52,353 nt of DNA from Hymenobacter amundsenii (GTDB lineage Bacteria; Bacteroidota; Bacteroidia; Cytophagales; Hymenobacteraceae). The position numbers were made by a program, and so were the translations under genes. The notes beneath the pieces were generated by a model that was not told the origin of the DNA, searched no databases, and worked only from the letters and a program-made list of their open reading frames with translations. Shown here piece by piece: positions 7,698 through 15,627 of this stretch (positions are counted from its first letter, which is position 1; each line of letters opens with the position of its first letter). The stretch spans positions 1 to 52,353 of the forward strand of contig NZ_NIRR01000029.1 of the NCBI RefSeq assembly GCF_002204745.1. Direction: 5' to 3'.

Positions 7698-8948
7698 CTA
7701 AATATCATCCAGACCCGGCAGGCCGAGCAAACCAGCGGCGCGCCGCGCCACGGTTTTTACACTGGCGACATCCGGGCCGGTGATGGTCAGGTGGCCCATC
7801 TTGCGCCCGGCGCGCGCTTCTGCTTTGCCGTACAGATGCAGGTGCGTCCCCGGCAAGCTCAGTACAGCGTGCCAGTCCGGCTCCCGCCGTTGCCCGTGGC
7901 CGTCAAACCACACCTCACCCAACAGGTTGAGCATGATGGCCGGGGAATGCTGGCGCGGCGACAGTAAGGGCAGGCCCGCCAGGGTATGCACCTGCAGGTC
8001 AAATTGCGATACGTCGCAGGCGTCCAGGGTGTAGTGGCCGCTGTTATGCGGGCGCGGGGCCATCTCGTTGACTACCAGGTCGCCGTACTCATTTTCGCCT
8101 TCCACCACAAAAAACTCGACGCACAGCACGCCCACATAGCCCAGATGCTGTGCCAGGGAAACGGCCGCGTCGCGGGCCCTGGTTGCCAGGGCGGGCGGCA
8201 TATTGCCTTCGTAAGCGTGGGTCACGGCCAAAATGCCATCGACATGCACGTTGCGCTGCGCGGCGAAGCTGACAACCTGCCCATCCCAGCCGCGCGCCAC
8301 CAGCACCGAACACTCGGCCGTGAGCGGCAGCATCTTTTCCAGTACGCAGGCCACACTGCCCAGCTCGGCCCAGGCGGCGGCCAGCTCGGCGGCGGTCTTC
8401 ACCCGGACCTGACCCTTGCCGTCGTAGCCCATGCGCGCGGTTTTGAGGATGCCGGGCAGCAAATCAGCCCGGTCGTTCTGCACGGCCTGGAGCTGAGCCG
8501 GCGTTTCTAGCACCGCGTAGGGCGCGCAAGCCACCCCCGACAGGTCGGCGCCGGCCGTGAAATGGGCTTTTTCCTCGATGCGGTCCTGGGCAATGCCAAC
8601 CACGGCCGCGCCCGGGGCCACGGGGCGGGTCAGGGCCAACGTTTGCAGGGCCTGGGCGGGCACGTTTTCAAACTCGGTGGTGATGGCCTGGCACAGGTGG
8701 GCCAGTTGCGCCAGCCCGGCCGGGTCGTCGTAGTCGGTCTGGATATGGTGGTGGCTCACCAGTCCGGCCGGACTTTGCGCGTCGGGCTCCAGCACGGCGG
8801 TGAAGTACCCCAGGCGCTGGGCGGCATGCACAAACATGCGGCCCAGCTGGCCGCCGCCCAGCACCCCCAGGGTTGCCCGCTGGCCAGCGGCATCCGTACT
8901 GCCCGGAAAAACTGGGGTCATGGCGAGGCGAGGCGTTTGGTCGCTCAT
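7698..8948 (-). CDS. purK: 5-(carboxyamino)imidazole ribonucleotide synthase
   Basis: Carboxylates AIR with ATP and bicarbonate in purine synthesis. The 416-aa ATP-grasp protein carries GVLGGGQLGRMFVHAAQRLG near residue 28, the ATP-binding segment TARMGYDGKGQVRV, LEKMLPLTAECSVLVAR, and the metal/ATP segment VNEMAPRPHNSGHYTLDAC, all typical of PurK. It has an extra ~25-residue N-terminal tail compared with shorter homologues. Its ATG overlaps the purE stop by four bases (ATGA), so the two are translationally coupled. Placement inside a pyrimidine gene run is unusual. Confidence 0.95.
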   Translation of the reverse strand: MSDQTPRLAMTPVFPGSTDAAGQRATLGVLGGGQLGRMFVHAAQRLGYFTAVLEPDAQSPAGLVSHHHIQTDYDDPAGLAQLAHLCQAITTEFENVPAQALQTLALTRPVAPGAAVVGIAQDRIEEKAHFTAGADLSGVACAPYAVLETPAQLQAVQNDRADLLPGILKTARMGYDGKGQVRVKTAAELAAAWAELGSVACVLEKMLPLTAECSVLVARGWDGQVVSFAAQRNVHVDGILAVTHAYEGNMPPALATRARDAAVSLAQHLGYVGVLCVEFFVVEGENEYGDLVVNEMAPRPHNSGHYTLDACDVSQFDLQVHTLAGLPLLSPRQHSPAIMLNLLGEVWFDGHGQRREPDWHAVLSLPGTHLHLYGKAEARAGRKMGHLTITGPDVASVKTVARRAAGLLGLPGLDDI

Positions 8949-9475
8949 ACGGGCAGCGTCATGGCGCGGGCGGCTTCGGTTTGTGCGGCGCGAAACGCGT
9001 GCAGCTTGGTCGCCAGGTCCGGGTCGTGCAGAGCCAGCATACTGACGGCGAATAGCGCGGCATTGGCCGCCCCGGCATCGCCAATGGCAAACGTGGCGAC
9101 GGGCACGCCTTTAGGCATTTGCACGATGCTGTGCAGCGAATCCACGCCCTGCAAATGCCGGCTGGCCACTGGCACCCCCAGCACGGGCACCGTGGTTTTA
9201 GCGGCCAGCATGCCCGGCAGGTGGGCGGCCCCACCCGCGCCGGCAATGATGGCCTGCAAGCCGCGCGGACCGGCTTGTTCGGCGTAGGCAAACAAGTCGT
9301 CGGGCATGCGGTGGGCCGATACCACGCGCGCTTCGTAAGCCACGCCGAAGTGAATGAGCATCTGCACGGCATGCTGCATGGTGTCCCAGTCGCTGCTGGA
9401 GCCCATGACCACGCCGACCAGGGGCTTGCCTGGGGCGGCGCTGTTGGGAGAGTCGGAGGTGGCAGGTGTGTTCAT
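8945..9475 (-). CDS. purE: N5-carboxyaminoimidazole ribonucleotide mutase
   Basis: Converts N5-CAIR, the PurK product, to CAIR. 176 aa; signature segments are VGVVMGSSSDWDTM, ARVVSAHRMPDDLFAYA with the catalytic histidine, IIAGAGGAAHLPGMLAA, and VLGVPVASRHLQGVDSLHSI. The start at 9475 (MNTPATSDS) is taken because the longer frame runs into a REP repeat (MLRQAQHD is a translation of it). About 15 low-complexity residues precede the conserved core. It overlaps purK by 4 bp. Confidence 0.96.
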   Translation of the reverse strand: MNTPATSDSPNSAAPGKPLVGVVMGSSSDWDTMQHAVQMLIHFGVAYEARVVSAHRMPDDLFAYAEQAGPRGLQAIIAGAGGAAHLPGMLAAKTTVPVLGVPVASRHLQGVDSLHSIVQMPKGVPVATFAIGDAGAANAALFAVSMLALHDPDLATKLHAFRAAQTEAARAMTLPV

Positions 9476-9490
9476 TGAAATTTCTTGGTC

Positions 9491-9578
9491 GTCATGCTGA
9501 GCTTGTCGAAGCATCTCTACCGCTTCGCCAGGCGGTGCATACGAAGCGGTAGAGATGCTTCGACAAGCTCAGCATGAC
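9491..9578. repeat. REP-like palindrome, complete copy
   Basis: Arms GTCATGCTGAGCTTGTCGAA...CCGCTTCG and the exact reverse complement ending CAGCATGAC, with a loop of about 16 nt. It lies between pyrC and purE and is nearly identical to 7571-7658. Confidence 0.92.
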
Positions 9579-9610
9579 GTTCTGTTTGTTTTTTGAAAAA
9601 GCGCTACCTC

Positions 9611-10888
9611 TTAGCGCTCCAGTAGGATTTCCATGCCTAAAATCACCAGGTCCACCCGGCCTTTCAACGTCTGGTCGAGGAAGGGCGTGTTCTGGGATTT
9701 GGATTTCATGAAGTCCCGCGTGAAGGTCGTTTCCGCTTCGGTATCGAACAGGAGGCACTCGGCCGGTTGGCCGACTTCGATGGCGGCTACCGGCAGGCCC
9801 ATCAGGCGTCGGGGCTCCGCCGAATAGCGCTTCACCACCAGGTCCCAACCGAATTTTCCGGGCTCGACGAAATGGTGATACAGCGATACCAGGGCCGTAT
9901 CCAGGCCGGTGATGCCATTGGGCGCGCTGATGAAATCCTGGGCTTTTTCGAACGGCGTGTGCGGCGCGTGGTCCGTGGCAATGATGTCGAATACGCCTTC
10001 AATAAGACCTGCCAGCAGGGCGTCACAATCCGCCTGCGTCCGCAGCGGCGGGTTCATTTTATAGTTCGTGTCGTAGTCCCCGATGTGCTCGTCGGTGAAC
10101 ATCAGGTGGTGCGGCATCACTTCCGCCGTCACCTTCACATCGCCGCGCGATTTCCACCAGCGGATGGTTTCCATGCCCATCTTGCTGGACACGTGTTGGA
10201 TGTGCACGTGCGCGCCCGCCGCGTGGGCCAGACGGATGTCGCGGTCAATAATGATTTCCTCCGCGCAAGCCGGCGAACCCTTGATGCCGAGCCGGTAGCT
10301 CATCACCCCTTCGTTCACGGCGCGTGGCCCGGCCAGCTCCGGCACCTCGCAGTGGCTGGCGAAAAACATCCCAAACTCGGTGGCATACTGCATGGCCCGG
10401 AAAAGGACGGCCGGGTCGGCCGTGGTATCGCCATCGTCGGTGAGCATGGTCACCCCGAGCTCGCGCATGCCCTCAATTTCGGCCAGCTCCTTGCCCTCCC
10501 GGTTCTTGGTAACGCAGCCGGAAGTGTATACCGGAATGCGCGACCGGTCCCGCGCATTATCGAGCACGGTGGCCACCGCCGTGGCCGAGTCGAGGGCCGG
10601 GCGGGTATTGGGCATCATCACCACGCCGGTAACGCCGCCATTGATGGCCGCTTCGCTGCCCGTGGTGATGGTTTCCTTGTTCTCAAACCCCGGAGCGCGG
10701 AAATGGACGTGGGCATCAAACATGCCGGGCATCAGCACCCGGCCGCGCGCGTCGATGACCCGGGCACCCTCGGGAACGGCCAGGCCGCTGCCAATTTCCT
10801 GAATTTTTCCTTCGACAATGAGGACGTCACTTTCGACAAGTACGGGGGAGTTTTCGGAGGCGATACGGGCGTTTTGAAGCAGCAGCAT
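9611..10888 (-). CDS. pyrC: Dihydroorotase, class I
   Basis: Cyclises carbamoyl aspartate to dihydroorotate. 425 aa from the ATG at 10888 (MLLLQNARIAS), an amidohydrolase barrel with N- and C-terminal beta-sandwich parts. Metal ligands appear in MFDAHVHFRAPGFENKETI, ASHCEVPE, HIQHVSSKMGMETI and IATDHAPHTPFEK. The FRAPG version of the usual LREPG is a common variant. The carboxylated lysine expected near residue 150 is replaced or shifted (LTDDGD segment), as in several class I bacterial enzymes. It lies 80 nt behind pyrB on the same strand. Confidence 0.93.
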   Translation of the reverse strand: MLLLQNARIASENSPVLVESDVLIVEGKIQEIGSGLAVPEGARVIDARGRVLMPGMFDAHVHFRAPGFENKETITTGSEAAINGGVTGVVMMPNTRPALDSATAVATVLDNARDRSRIPVYTSGCVTKNREGKELAEIEGMRELGVTMLTDDGDTTADPAVLFRAMQYATEFGMFFASHCEVPELAGPRAVNEGVMSYRLGIKGSPACAEEIIIDRDIRLAHAAGAHVHIQHVSSKMGMETIRWWKSRGDVKVTAEVMPHHLMFTDEHIGDYDTNYKMNPPLRTQADCDALLAGLIEGVFDIIATDHAPHTPFEKAQDFISAPNGITGLDTALVSLYHHFVEPGKFGWDLVVKRYSAEPRRLMGLPVAAIEVGQPAECLLFDTEAETTFTRDFMKSKSQNTPFLDQTLKGRVDLVILGMEILLER

Positions 10889-10968
10889 GAAGGGATGATT
10901 TCGGTGAACCGGCGAGGGGTATGGAAGAGATAAAGTCAAAAAGCGGCGTCAGCCATTGTGGGCGGCGC

Positions 10969-11949
10969 TCAGGGCGTAAGCACCGTGGAGCTGACTTTAG
11001 GCCGCGCGACGTATGATTCCTGCCGCGGGAAATCCCCGCCCGGCTTGAGCCAGTCGAGCACGGCCATGCGCACCGAGATGCCGTTTTCGACCTGGTTGGT
11101 AATAAGGCTACGCTCGTAGTCCATCACGGCGTCGCATAGCTCCACCCCCCTGTTCACGGGGCCGGGGTGCATGACGTAGAGGCCCAGGTCGCTGATTTCC
11201 GCCAGCCGGGCCGTGGTGATGCCGTACACCCGGTGGTATTCGCGGAGGCTGGGGAAAAACTGCACGTCCTGGCGCTCCATCTGCACGCGCAGCAGGTACA
11301 CCACATCGGGGGCCCAGGCCATGGCTGCCTCGTAGTCGGTGAAGCGGCGGATGGTGGCCGGGCCGTACTTTGGCACCAGCGAGCCCGGCCCCAGGTAAGC
11401 TACCTCGATGCCCAGCTTTTGCAGCAACGTGCTGGTGGAGCGCGCCACGCGGGAGTGGAGAATATCGCCGATGATGAGGACCTTTTTGCCGCGGGGGTCA
11501 GGAAATTTTTCCTTGATGGTAAAAGCGTCCAGCAGGGCCTGGGTGGGGTGCTCGTGGGCTCCGTCGCCGGCATTGATGACCGACGCCGTGGTTTGGCGGG
11601 CAATCATGCCGGGCAAGCCGGGGTGGCTATGGCGAATGACGATGTAGTCGGTTCGCATGGCCTGGAGCGTCTCAATCGTCTCGCGCACCGACTCGCCCTT
11701 GGAGATGGAGGAGTGGGCAACATCGAAATTCGTGACCTCCGCCGAGAGTCGTTTGGCCGCGACCTCGAAGGAAGAGTGCGTCCGGGTGCTGGCCTCATAA
11801 AAGAGCATGAGCACGGACTTGCCTTCCAAGGCGGGAATTCGCTTCACCGAATGGGTGAACAGCTTTTTAAAGGACTTGGATTGGTCGAGGAGGAACTCGA
11901 TTTCCTCCGGGTGCAGGGATGCAATGTCGATCAGGTCTTTACGTGCCAT
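10969..11949 (-). CDS. pyrB: Aspartate carbamoyltransferase catalytic chain
   Basis: Condenses carbamoyl phosphate and aspartate. 326 aa. The carbamoyl-phosphate site is STRTHSSFEVAAKRLSAEV, followed by GESVRETIETLQAM, VINAGDGAHEHPTQALLDAF and the aspartate-binding MHPGPVNRGVEL. No pyrI regulatory subunit gene is visible, so it is probably the unregulated trimeric type. It is the first gene of the minus-strand cluster; a promoter and an intrinsic terminator lie 190-400 nt upstream. Confidence 0.97.
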   Translation of the reverse strand: MARKDLIDIASLHPEEIEFLLDQSKSFKKLFTHSVKRIPALEGKSVLMLFYEASTRTHSSFEVAAKRLSAEVTNFDVAHSSISKGESVRETIETLQAMRTDYIVIRHSHPGLPGMIARQTTASVINAGDGAHEHPTQALLDAFTIKEKFPDPRGKKVLIIGDILHSRVARSTSTLLQKLGIEVAYLGPGSLVPKYGPATIRRFTDYEAAMAWAPDVVYLLRVQMERQDVQFFPSLREYHRVYGITTARLAEISDLGLYVMHPGPVNRGVELCDAVMDYERSLITNQVENGISVRMAVLDWLKPGGDFPRQESYVARPKVSSTVLTP

Positions 11950-12140
11950 ACCAGGTTGGGGAAATGAAGTACGCAGTCAGTAGTTACGAGCCGGAGGGGT
12001 TCACCCTGTTTGTTTAGTAGCTTTCGTATTTCACTGAGCGATAGGAAACAGGGCTTGGAGTTGAGGTGGCGAGTGCCGGGGTGGGCCGGGACGATGGCCG
12101 CCGCAGTCGCAGAACAGCAACCGTCGAACTAACCGGGCAT

Positions 12141-12168
12141 AAAAAAACCGTTTCGGAATCCGAAACGG
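12141..12168 (-). terminator. Intrinsic terminator upstream of pyrB (possible attenuator)
   Basis: On the minus strand the stem CCGTTTCGGA / TCCGAAACGG is followed directly by seven Ts. It lies about 145 nt after a predicted transcription start and about 190 nt ahead of the pyrB ATG. No gene clearly ends here, so it either ends a small RNA or works as an attenuator in the pyr leader. Confidence 0.8.
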
Positions 12169-12317
12169 TGGCGGGGCAATACCCAGAAAAAACAACGGAA
12201 ATACCAGCGGCAGAATCGGGAAAACCGACGGAACCAAAGACCTTCCGGTCCACTCGCGGCTCCCAGTCGCGCTGGGTTCCACGCTTCATCAACTGGTTTT
12301 TTGGTTGAAGCATGCTG

Positions 12318-12346
12318 CAAAGCTACGGTATTGTTACGCCCGACAA
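12318..12346 (-). promoter_or_regulatory. Bacteroidota-type promoter for the pyr leader / small RNA
   Basis: On the minus strand TTG (12346-12344) is followed by 18 nt and TAGCTTTG (12325-12318), an exact TAnnTTTG -7 box. The expected start is around 12311-12313. The transcript would be about 165-170 nt up to the terminator at 12141. A 99-aa open frame starts at 12313 (MLQPKNQLMKRGTQRDWEP) and runs through the terminator stem. It would be leaderless and is not recognised, so I do not call it a gene. Confidence 0.6.
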
Positions 12347-12832
12347 TTCGTCAGCTAGGTTAATTTTTTCGGGCTGCTTTTCTCATCTCTGTATTTTTCA
12401 AGCTAACGAGCTAACTAACGCATCTTTTGTTGTTCTTTTCGCCACCAAAAAAATCATGGCTCGCGCAACCAGTTGCTTGGCAAGCACATCCATCTTAACT
12501 TTAGCTCTTTATTCCGCTGCTTAAGCTGGCGGACCACCATTCTGCGGTGGCAAGCAGCCCATGAACCACTCGGTATTTCATGGGCTGATTCATTTCCGGC
12601 CGGCACAAAGTAGCATCAGAGTGGTGGCCTTGGTTATAAGTTTGGTTCAAAGATTAACCGAGCCGATTATCAAGCGCTGATTAATTCACGCGCTCTTCTG
12701 CGCGACGGTAGAGCCATTACGGCACAGCTTCCAGGCCCCCACCATTCATCCCTAGCTTGGCCTAGAATAAAGGGGCCAGAAAGTAGGGCCAGACGCGTAT
12801 CTTCGTGGCCCCACCTTCCTGACCCATTTGCC
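12347..12832. other. Non-coding region before the resolvase, with an 11-bp inverted repeat
   Basis: No gene is seen. At 12555-12587 CAGCCCATGAA and TTCATGGGCTG form an 11-bp stem with an 11-nt loop and no T-run. It might be part of the recombination site of the downstream resolvase, which is unproven. A weak -7-like TATCTTCG lies about 35 nt before the resolvase start. Confidence 0.5.
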
Positions 12833-13378
12833 ATGAACTTCGGCTATGCTCGTGTTTCGGCCAAAGACCAGCATCTCGATACCCAAATCGCCCAACTTCA
12901 GGCCGCCGGCATTGATCGGGTGTTTCAGAAAAAGATCAGCGGTGCTACTACCCAACGGCCCGTGCTCACCGAACTGCTGGCCACTTTGCGCACCGGCGAT
13001 ACACTCACCGTGGCGCGCCTGAATCGGTTGGGCCGCAACAGCGCCCACATCATGCAGCTGGTGGCCGAGCTGCACGCGCGCCAGATGCGCTTCGTGGCCC
13101 TAGACCTGGGCATCGACACGGCTACCCCCGCCGGCCGGCTCGTGCTGGGCATCTTCGCTGCGTTGGCCGAGTACGACCGGGAGAGCATCCGCGAGCGGGC
13201 GACGGCAGGTATTGCTTTGGCAAAAGCGCAAGGCCGGCACCTGGGCCGCCGACCGGGCGTGGATGAAAGTAAGCTGGCTAAAGTCCAGACCTGTCTGGCC
13301 GCCGGCATGTCGGTGCACATGACCGTGGCCGCCACGGGCGTGAGCGAGTCCAGCGTCAAGCGTTACCGCCCCAGATAG
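12833..13378 (+). CDS. Serine resolvase/invertase family recombinase
   Basis: 181 aa, full length for the Hin/Gin/Tn3-resolvase type. The catalytic Ser9 lies in YARVSAKDQ; conserved arginines lie in ARLNRLGRN; the E-helix carries GIFAALAEYDRESIRERATA; the C-terminal 40 residues form a helix-turn-helix (MTVAATGVSESSVKRYRPR). It catalyses site-specific strand exchange at short sites. No transposase partner is intact next to it. A broken relative lies at 1016-1170 and a more degenerate one at 40648-41226. It could be a plasmid-type resolvase left after integration. Confidence 0.93.
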   Translation: MNFGYARVSAKDQHLDTQIAQLQAAGIDRVFQKKISGATTQRPVLTELLATLRTGDTLTVARLNRLGRNSAHIMQLVAELHARQMRFVALDLGIDTATPAGRLVLGIFAALAEYDRESIRERATAGIALAKAQGRHLGRRPGVDESKLAKVQTCLAAGMSVHMTVAATGVSESSVKRYRPR

Positions 13379-13439
13379 GGCTGCAAGGTCCGGCCGCGGA
13401 ATGAGGCGAGACAATTCCGCTTGTCGCGTTTCGCACTAA

Positions 13440-13478
13440 ATACCACCCCATTCTGTCCAGCATAACTGGACCACCTCA
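13440..13478. repeat. Solo IS3-family end
   Basis: The reverse complement of 13440-13478 starts TGAGGTGGTCCAGTTATGCT and continues GGACAGAATGGGG. It matches the left end of the IS at 28451-29694 (TGAGATGGTCCAGCTATGCC) at most positions. No transposase lies next to it, so it is a leftover terminus of a related element. Confidence 0.7.
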
Positions 13479-13589
13479 AAGCGCCCCAAGAAGACCTATT
13501 CACCGGGTCAGTAGAAAGTTTGTAGCGGGTGGATGAGCCACCATGTGCCAGAGAAAGGTATCTTTGGGCAGAACCTAACTTCTTTTTGT

Positions 13590-13730
13590 ATGACGACCAA
13601 GACCACCAAGGCCGAGACCACCCCGCCTGCTACGCCTAAGCAGACTGACCTCACCAATGAGACCATCCACCGCCGCGTAAAGCAGGCCCAGGAGCGTCGC
13701 CGCCGTAAGCTCAAGCACGTGAACCCCTAG
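13590..13730 (+). CDS. Small basic hypothetical protein, 46 aa
   Basis: MTTKTTKAETTPPATPKQTD, then a basic helix HRRVKQAQERRRRKLKHV. The N-terminal half is Thr/Pro-rich and disordered. No family is recognised. Support for a real gene: a start 9 nt after the -7-like CTTTTTG and a plausible composition. An in-frame longer start at 13533 is less likely. A strong terminator follows at 13799, but that terminator belongs to the IS end. It could be a nucleic-acid-binding peptide or chance. Confidence 0.4.
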   Translation: MTTKTTKAETTPPATPKQTDLTNETIHRRVKQAQERRRRKLKHVNP

Positions 13731-13798
13731 TTCCCGCTGGCTTTCGCCGCAAAAAAAGCTCTGTTCCCCTGCGGCTTGTCCTTACCCAAAACTCCGAA

Positions 13799-13829
13799 GA
13801 GCGCCGGCTGGTAGGCCGGCGCTCTTTTT
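13799..13829 (+). terminator. Strong intrinsic terminator within the IS left end
   Basis: Perfect 10-bp GC stem (13799-13808 with 13815-13824) and five Ts. It faces into the IS from outside and would stop transcription entering antisense to the transposase. The right end carries a weaker inward-facing equivalent. Confidence 0.85.
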
Positions 13830-13833
13830 GGTG

Positions 13834-15293
13834 TCATTCCTGCCGTAATTGCGCCGCCATCTGTACGCTTTCAACGAGCAAGCGCAAGCTCATCAGGCCC
13901 AGCCAGAGAGTTTGCCAGCCGGGCGGCCCATCACCCTTACGGCTCAGGTGACCGCCGAGCGCGGCTAGCGCCCGCCAGACCGCGTGCACGCTGGTCAGGG
14001 GCCGTCGGTGCTGGTGACGCAGCACCCGTAACTCGGTCGCCGTCAGGCCGGCCGCCTCGGCGGGCAAGTCCGGCTCCAGGCGGCTTTTCTCGCGCAAATC
14101 CACCAGGGCCAGGGCCACTACGCTGAGCAGGGCCAGGGCCGCGAACAGGCGGGCGGCGGTTTGCAGTTGCAGCTTTTCGGCTCCCAGCTCCGTTTTCAGG
14201 GCCTTATGAAAGTCCTCGATCAGCCAGCGGCTGGTGTACTGGCGCACGCGGCGTAGCGCCTGGGCCAAGTCGCTCACCGGCTGGTCGCTGAGCAGCAGCC
14301 ATTCCAGTCCCGGACCCGTCGCATCCAGGCCCCGTTCTTCCCAGACCCGCACCGCGCTGGCCGGCACCGGCTCGCCCTTGCCCGTGGCCCCGGCCGGCCG
14401 CTGCGGGGCCCGCAACGCGACGAGCGGACTGAAACTCACCTGCAAGACCACTTCCCGCGCCGGCTGGCGCGGCCGCCCCCGCAACGTCAGGCGCAACTGC
14501 CCGGCACGGGGCTGAGCACGGGCCACGGCAAACAGGCGACCGGCGGGCGTCTTGTCCGGCCCGGCCATCAGGGCCCGGTCCTGGGCCGCACGACCACGAA
14601 GCCCAGACCCTGGGCCTGGCACTGCTGCAAATGCTCGTAGATGTCGGCCCCGCGGTCGGCCACCACCACCCAGCGCGTACCGGCCGGCGCCCCCCCCCCC
14701 ACGGCCCGCAGACTCTGGTCCCATAATGCCGACTCGCGCACGCGGCCCTGCCGGGGCTGGGAGCCGCCGTGCGGGCTTTTTCGGCCTCGGGCACGGGCTG
14801 ACGCACGTGAAACTGCTGGTCGAGCAGGCCCAGCAGCGGTAGCGCGGGCCGTTTGGCAGCCGGATAGGGGTCCTCAGCAGGCCAGGCGGCGGCCACCAGC
14901 GAGTGTAGCAGCACGCCCTGGCTGTAGGCCTTCCCTTGCCCGACAGGCCCCAGGCCCGCCCGGCGCTCGGCTGCCTCCAGCCAACTCAACTCAGTCGTAT
15001 CCTCGACGAGCAGAAATGTGCCCGGTGCCTGCAACTGCTGGCCGACCAAGGCCCGGTGTGGCTGTTGCACGGCGTCAGGCGTGGTCTGCACGTGGCCCCA
15101 GCAGCTAATAGGCTGCTTTGCTGGCATAGGCTTGTCCCTGGCTCAGGTGCGGAATGCTCGCCCCCGGCTGCCGGGCACAGTCGGCCGCCAGCGTGACCAC
15201 CCGTCGTGTGCGGCAAACGTCGCCCAGGTGGACGTGCCCAAAATGCGTCTGCGCCCACTGCTGCGCCATGCCAAAACCGGTGGATATACTCAT
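13834..15293 (-). pseudogene. IS4-family (Tn5-like) transposase, several frameshifts
   Basis: The N-terminus (AQQWAQTHFGHVHLGDVCRT) resembles the Tn5-type DNA-binding domain (WA...FG...LGD.RR). It then changes frame near 15110 to FLLVEDTTELSW, which contains the first catalytic Asp. Near 14700 it changes again (VVVADRGADIYEHLQQC, second Asp) and near 14590 once more, to the frame ending at 13834. That last part holds YTSRWLIEDFHKALK, an exact Y-2-R-3-E-6-K signature with the catalytic Glu. At least three frameshifts are needed for a full-length protein; one lies beside a run of 11 Cs. Confidence 0.88.
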
Positions 15294-15360
15294 CCCCGCA
15301 AGCTACCCACCGTCCACAAAAAAAGCGCTGACCCACCGGACAGTGCTTTTTAAGTTTTGG

Positions 15361-15434
15361 GTGTCCCGTCCGGGAATAGGTTGACAGCTTTTCCAAAAGG
15401 TGTCTCGTCCTAAGAAATGTTGACAGTTTTTTCC
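15361..15434. repeat. Two imperfect ~33-nt direct repeats next to the IS4 end
   Basis: GTGTCCCGTCCGGGAATAGG then TTGACAGCTTTTCC at 15361-15393, and GTGTCTCGTCCTAAGAAATG then TTGACAGTTTTTTCC at 15400-15434. Both share GTGTC.CGTCC and TTGACAG. They resemble stacked transposase-binding sites of another IS end. The rest of 15435-15627 holds nothing recognisable except a run of Cs. Confidence 0.65.
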
Positions 15435-15627
15435 GCTTAAAACGGTCGTTTGCTGAGACGCCCCCCCCAATACGAATTCGGGTCGACCCTAACACAATCG
15501 GACAACGCTCCTTACCGTTGTTTTCCGTTTCTACTATTGTGCGACCCCCAGTTTCAGCGTAATTAAGGCTGTGCCTGCTGCCTAGCTTGTCTGTGCGTTC
15601 AACGGCTTTCTACGGGTTAACTATTAT

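Larger units (their letters stand above)
13784..15362 (-). mobile_element. IS4-family insertion sequence, decayed
   Basis: The outer ends are ACCCAAAACT (13784-13793) and its inverse AGTTTTGGGT (15353-15362). About 48 nt of imperfect inverted repeat continue inward from both. Each end contains an inward-facing hairpin followed by Ts (left GAGCGCCGGC/GCCGGCGCTC plus TTTTT; right about 15310-15350, read on the minus strand). No clear target-site duplication is seen. The single transposase gene is broken by several frameshifts, so the element cannot move by itself. Confidence 0.7.

Noticed and set aside
12014..12313. 99-aa minus-strand frame ahead of pyrB as a gene
   Set aside because: It runs through the intrinsic terminator stem and would be leaderless; kept only as a note to the leader.
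12000..12350. PyrR-type attenuator
   Set aside because: A terminator is present, but neither a pyrR gene nor a recognisable PyrR-binding stem is seen.
13508..13714. 68-aa minus-strand membrane-like frame
   Set aside because: It overlaps the 46-aa plus frame in antisense; its hydrophobic stretch arises from Thr/Pro codons on the other strand, and no ribosome site is seen.
13774..15370. Target-site duplication of the IS4 element
   Set aside because: GTCC occurs near both ends, but not directly at the inverted-repeat borders; too short to trust.
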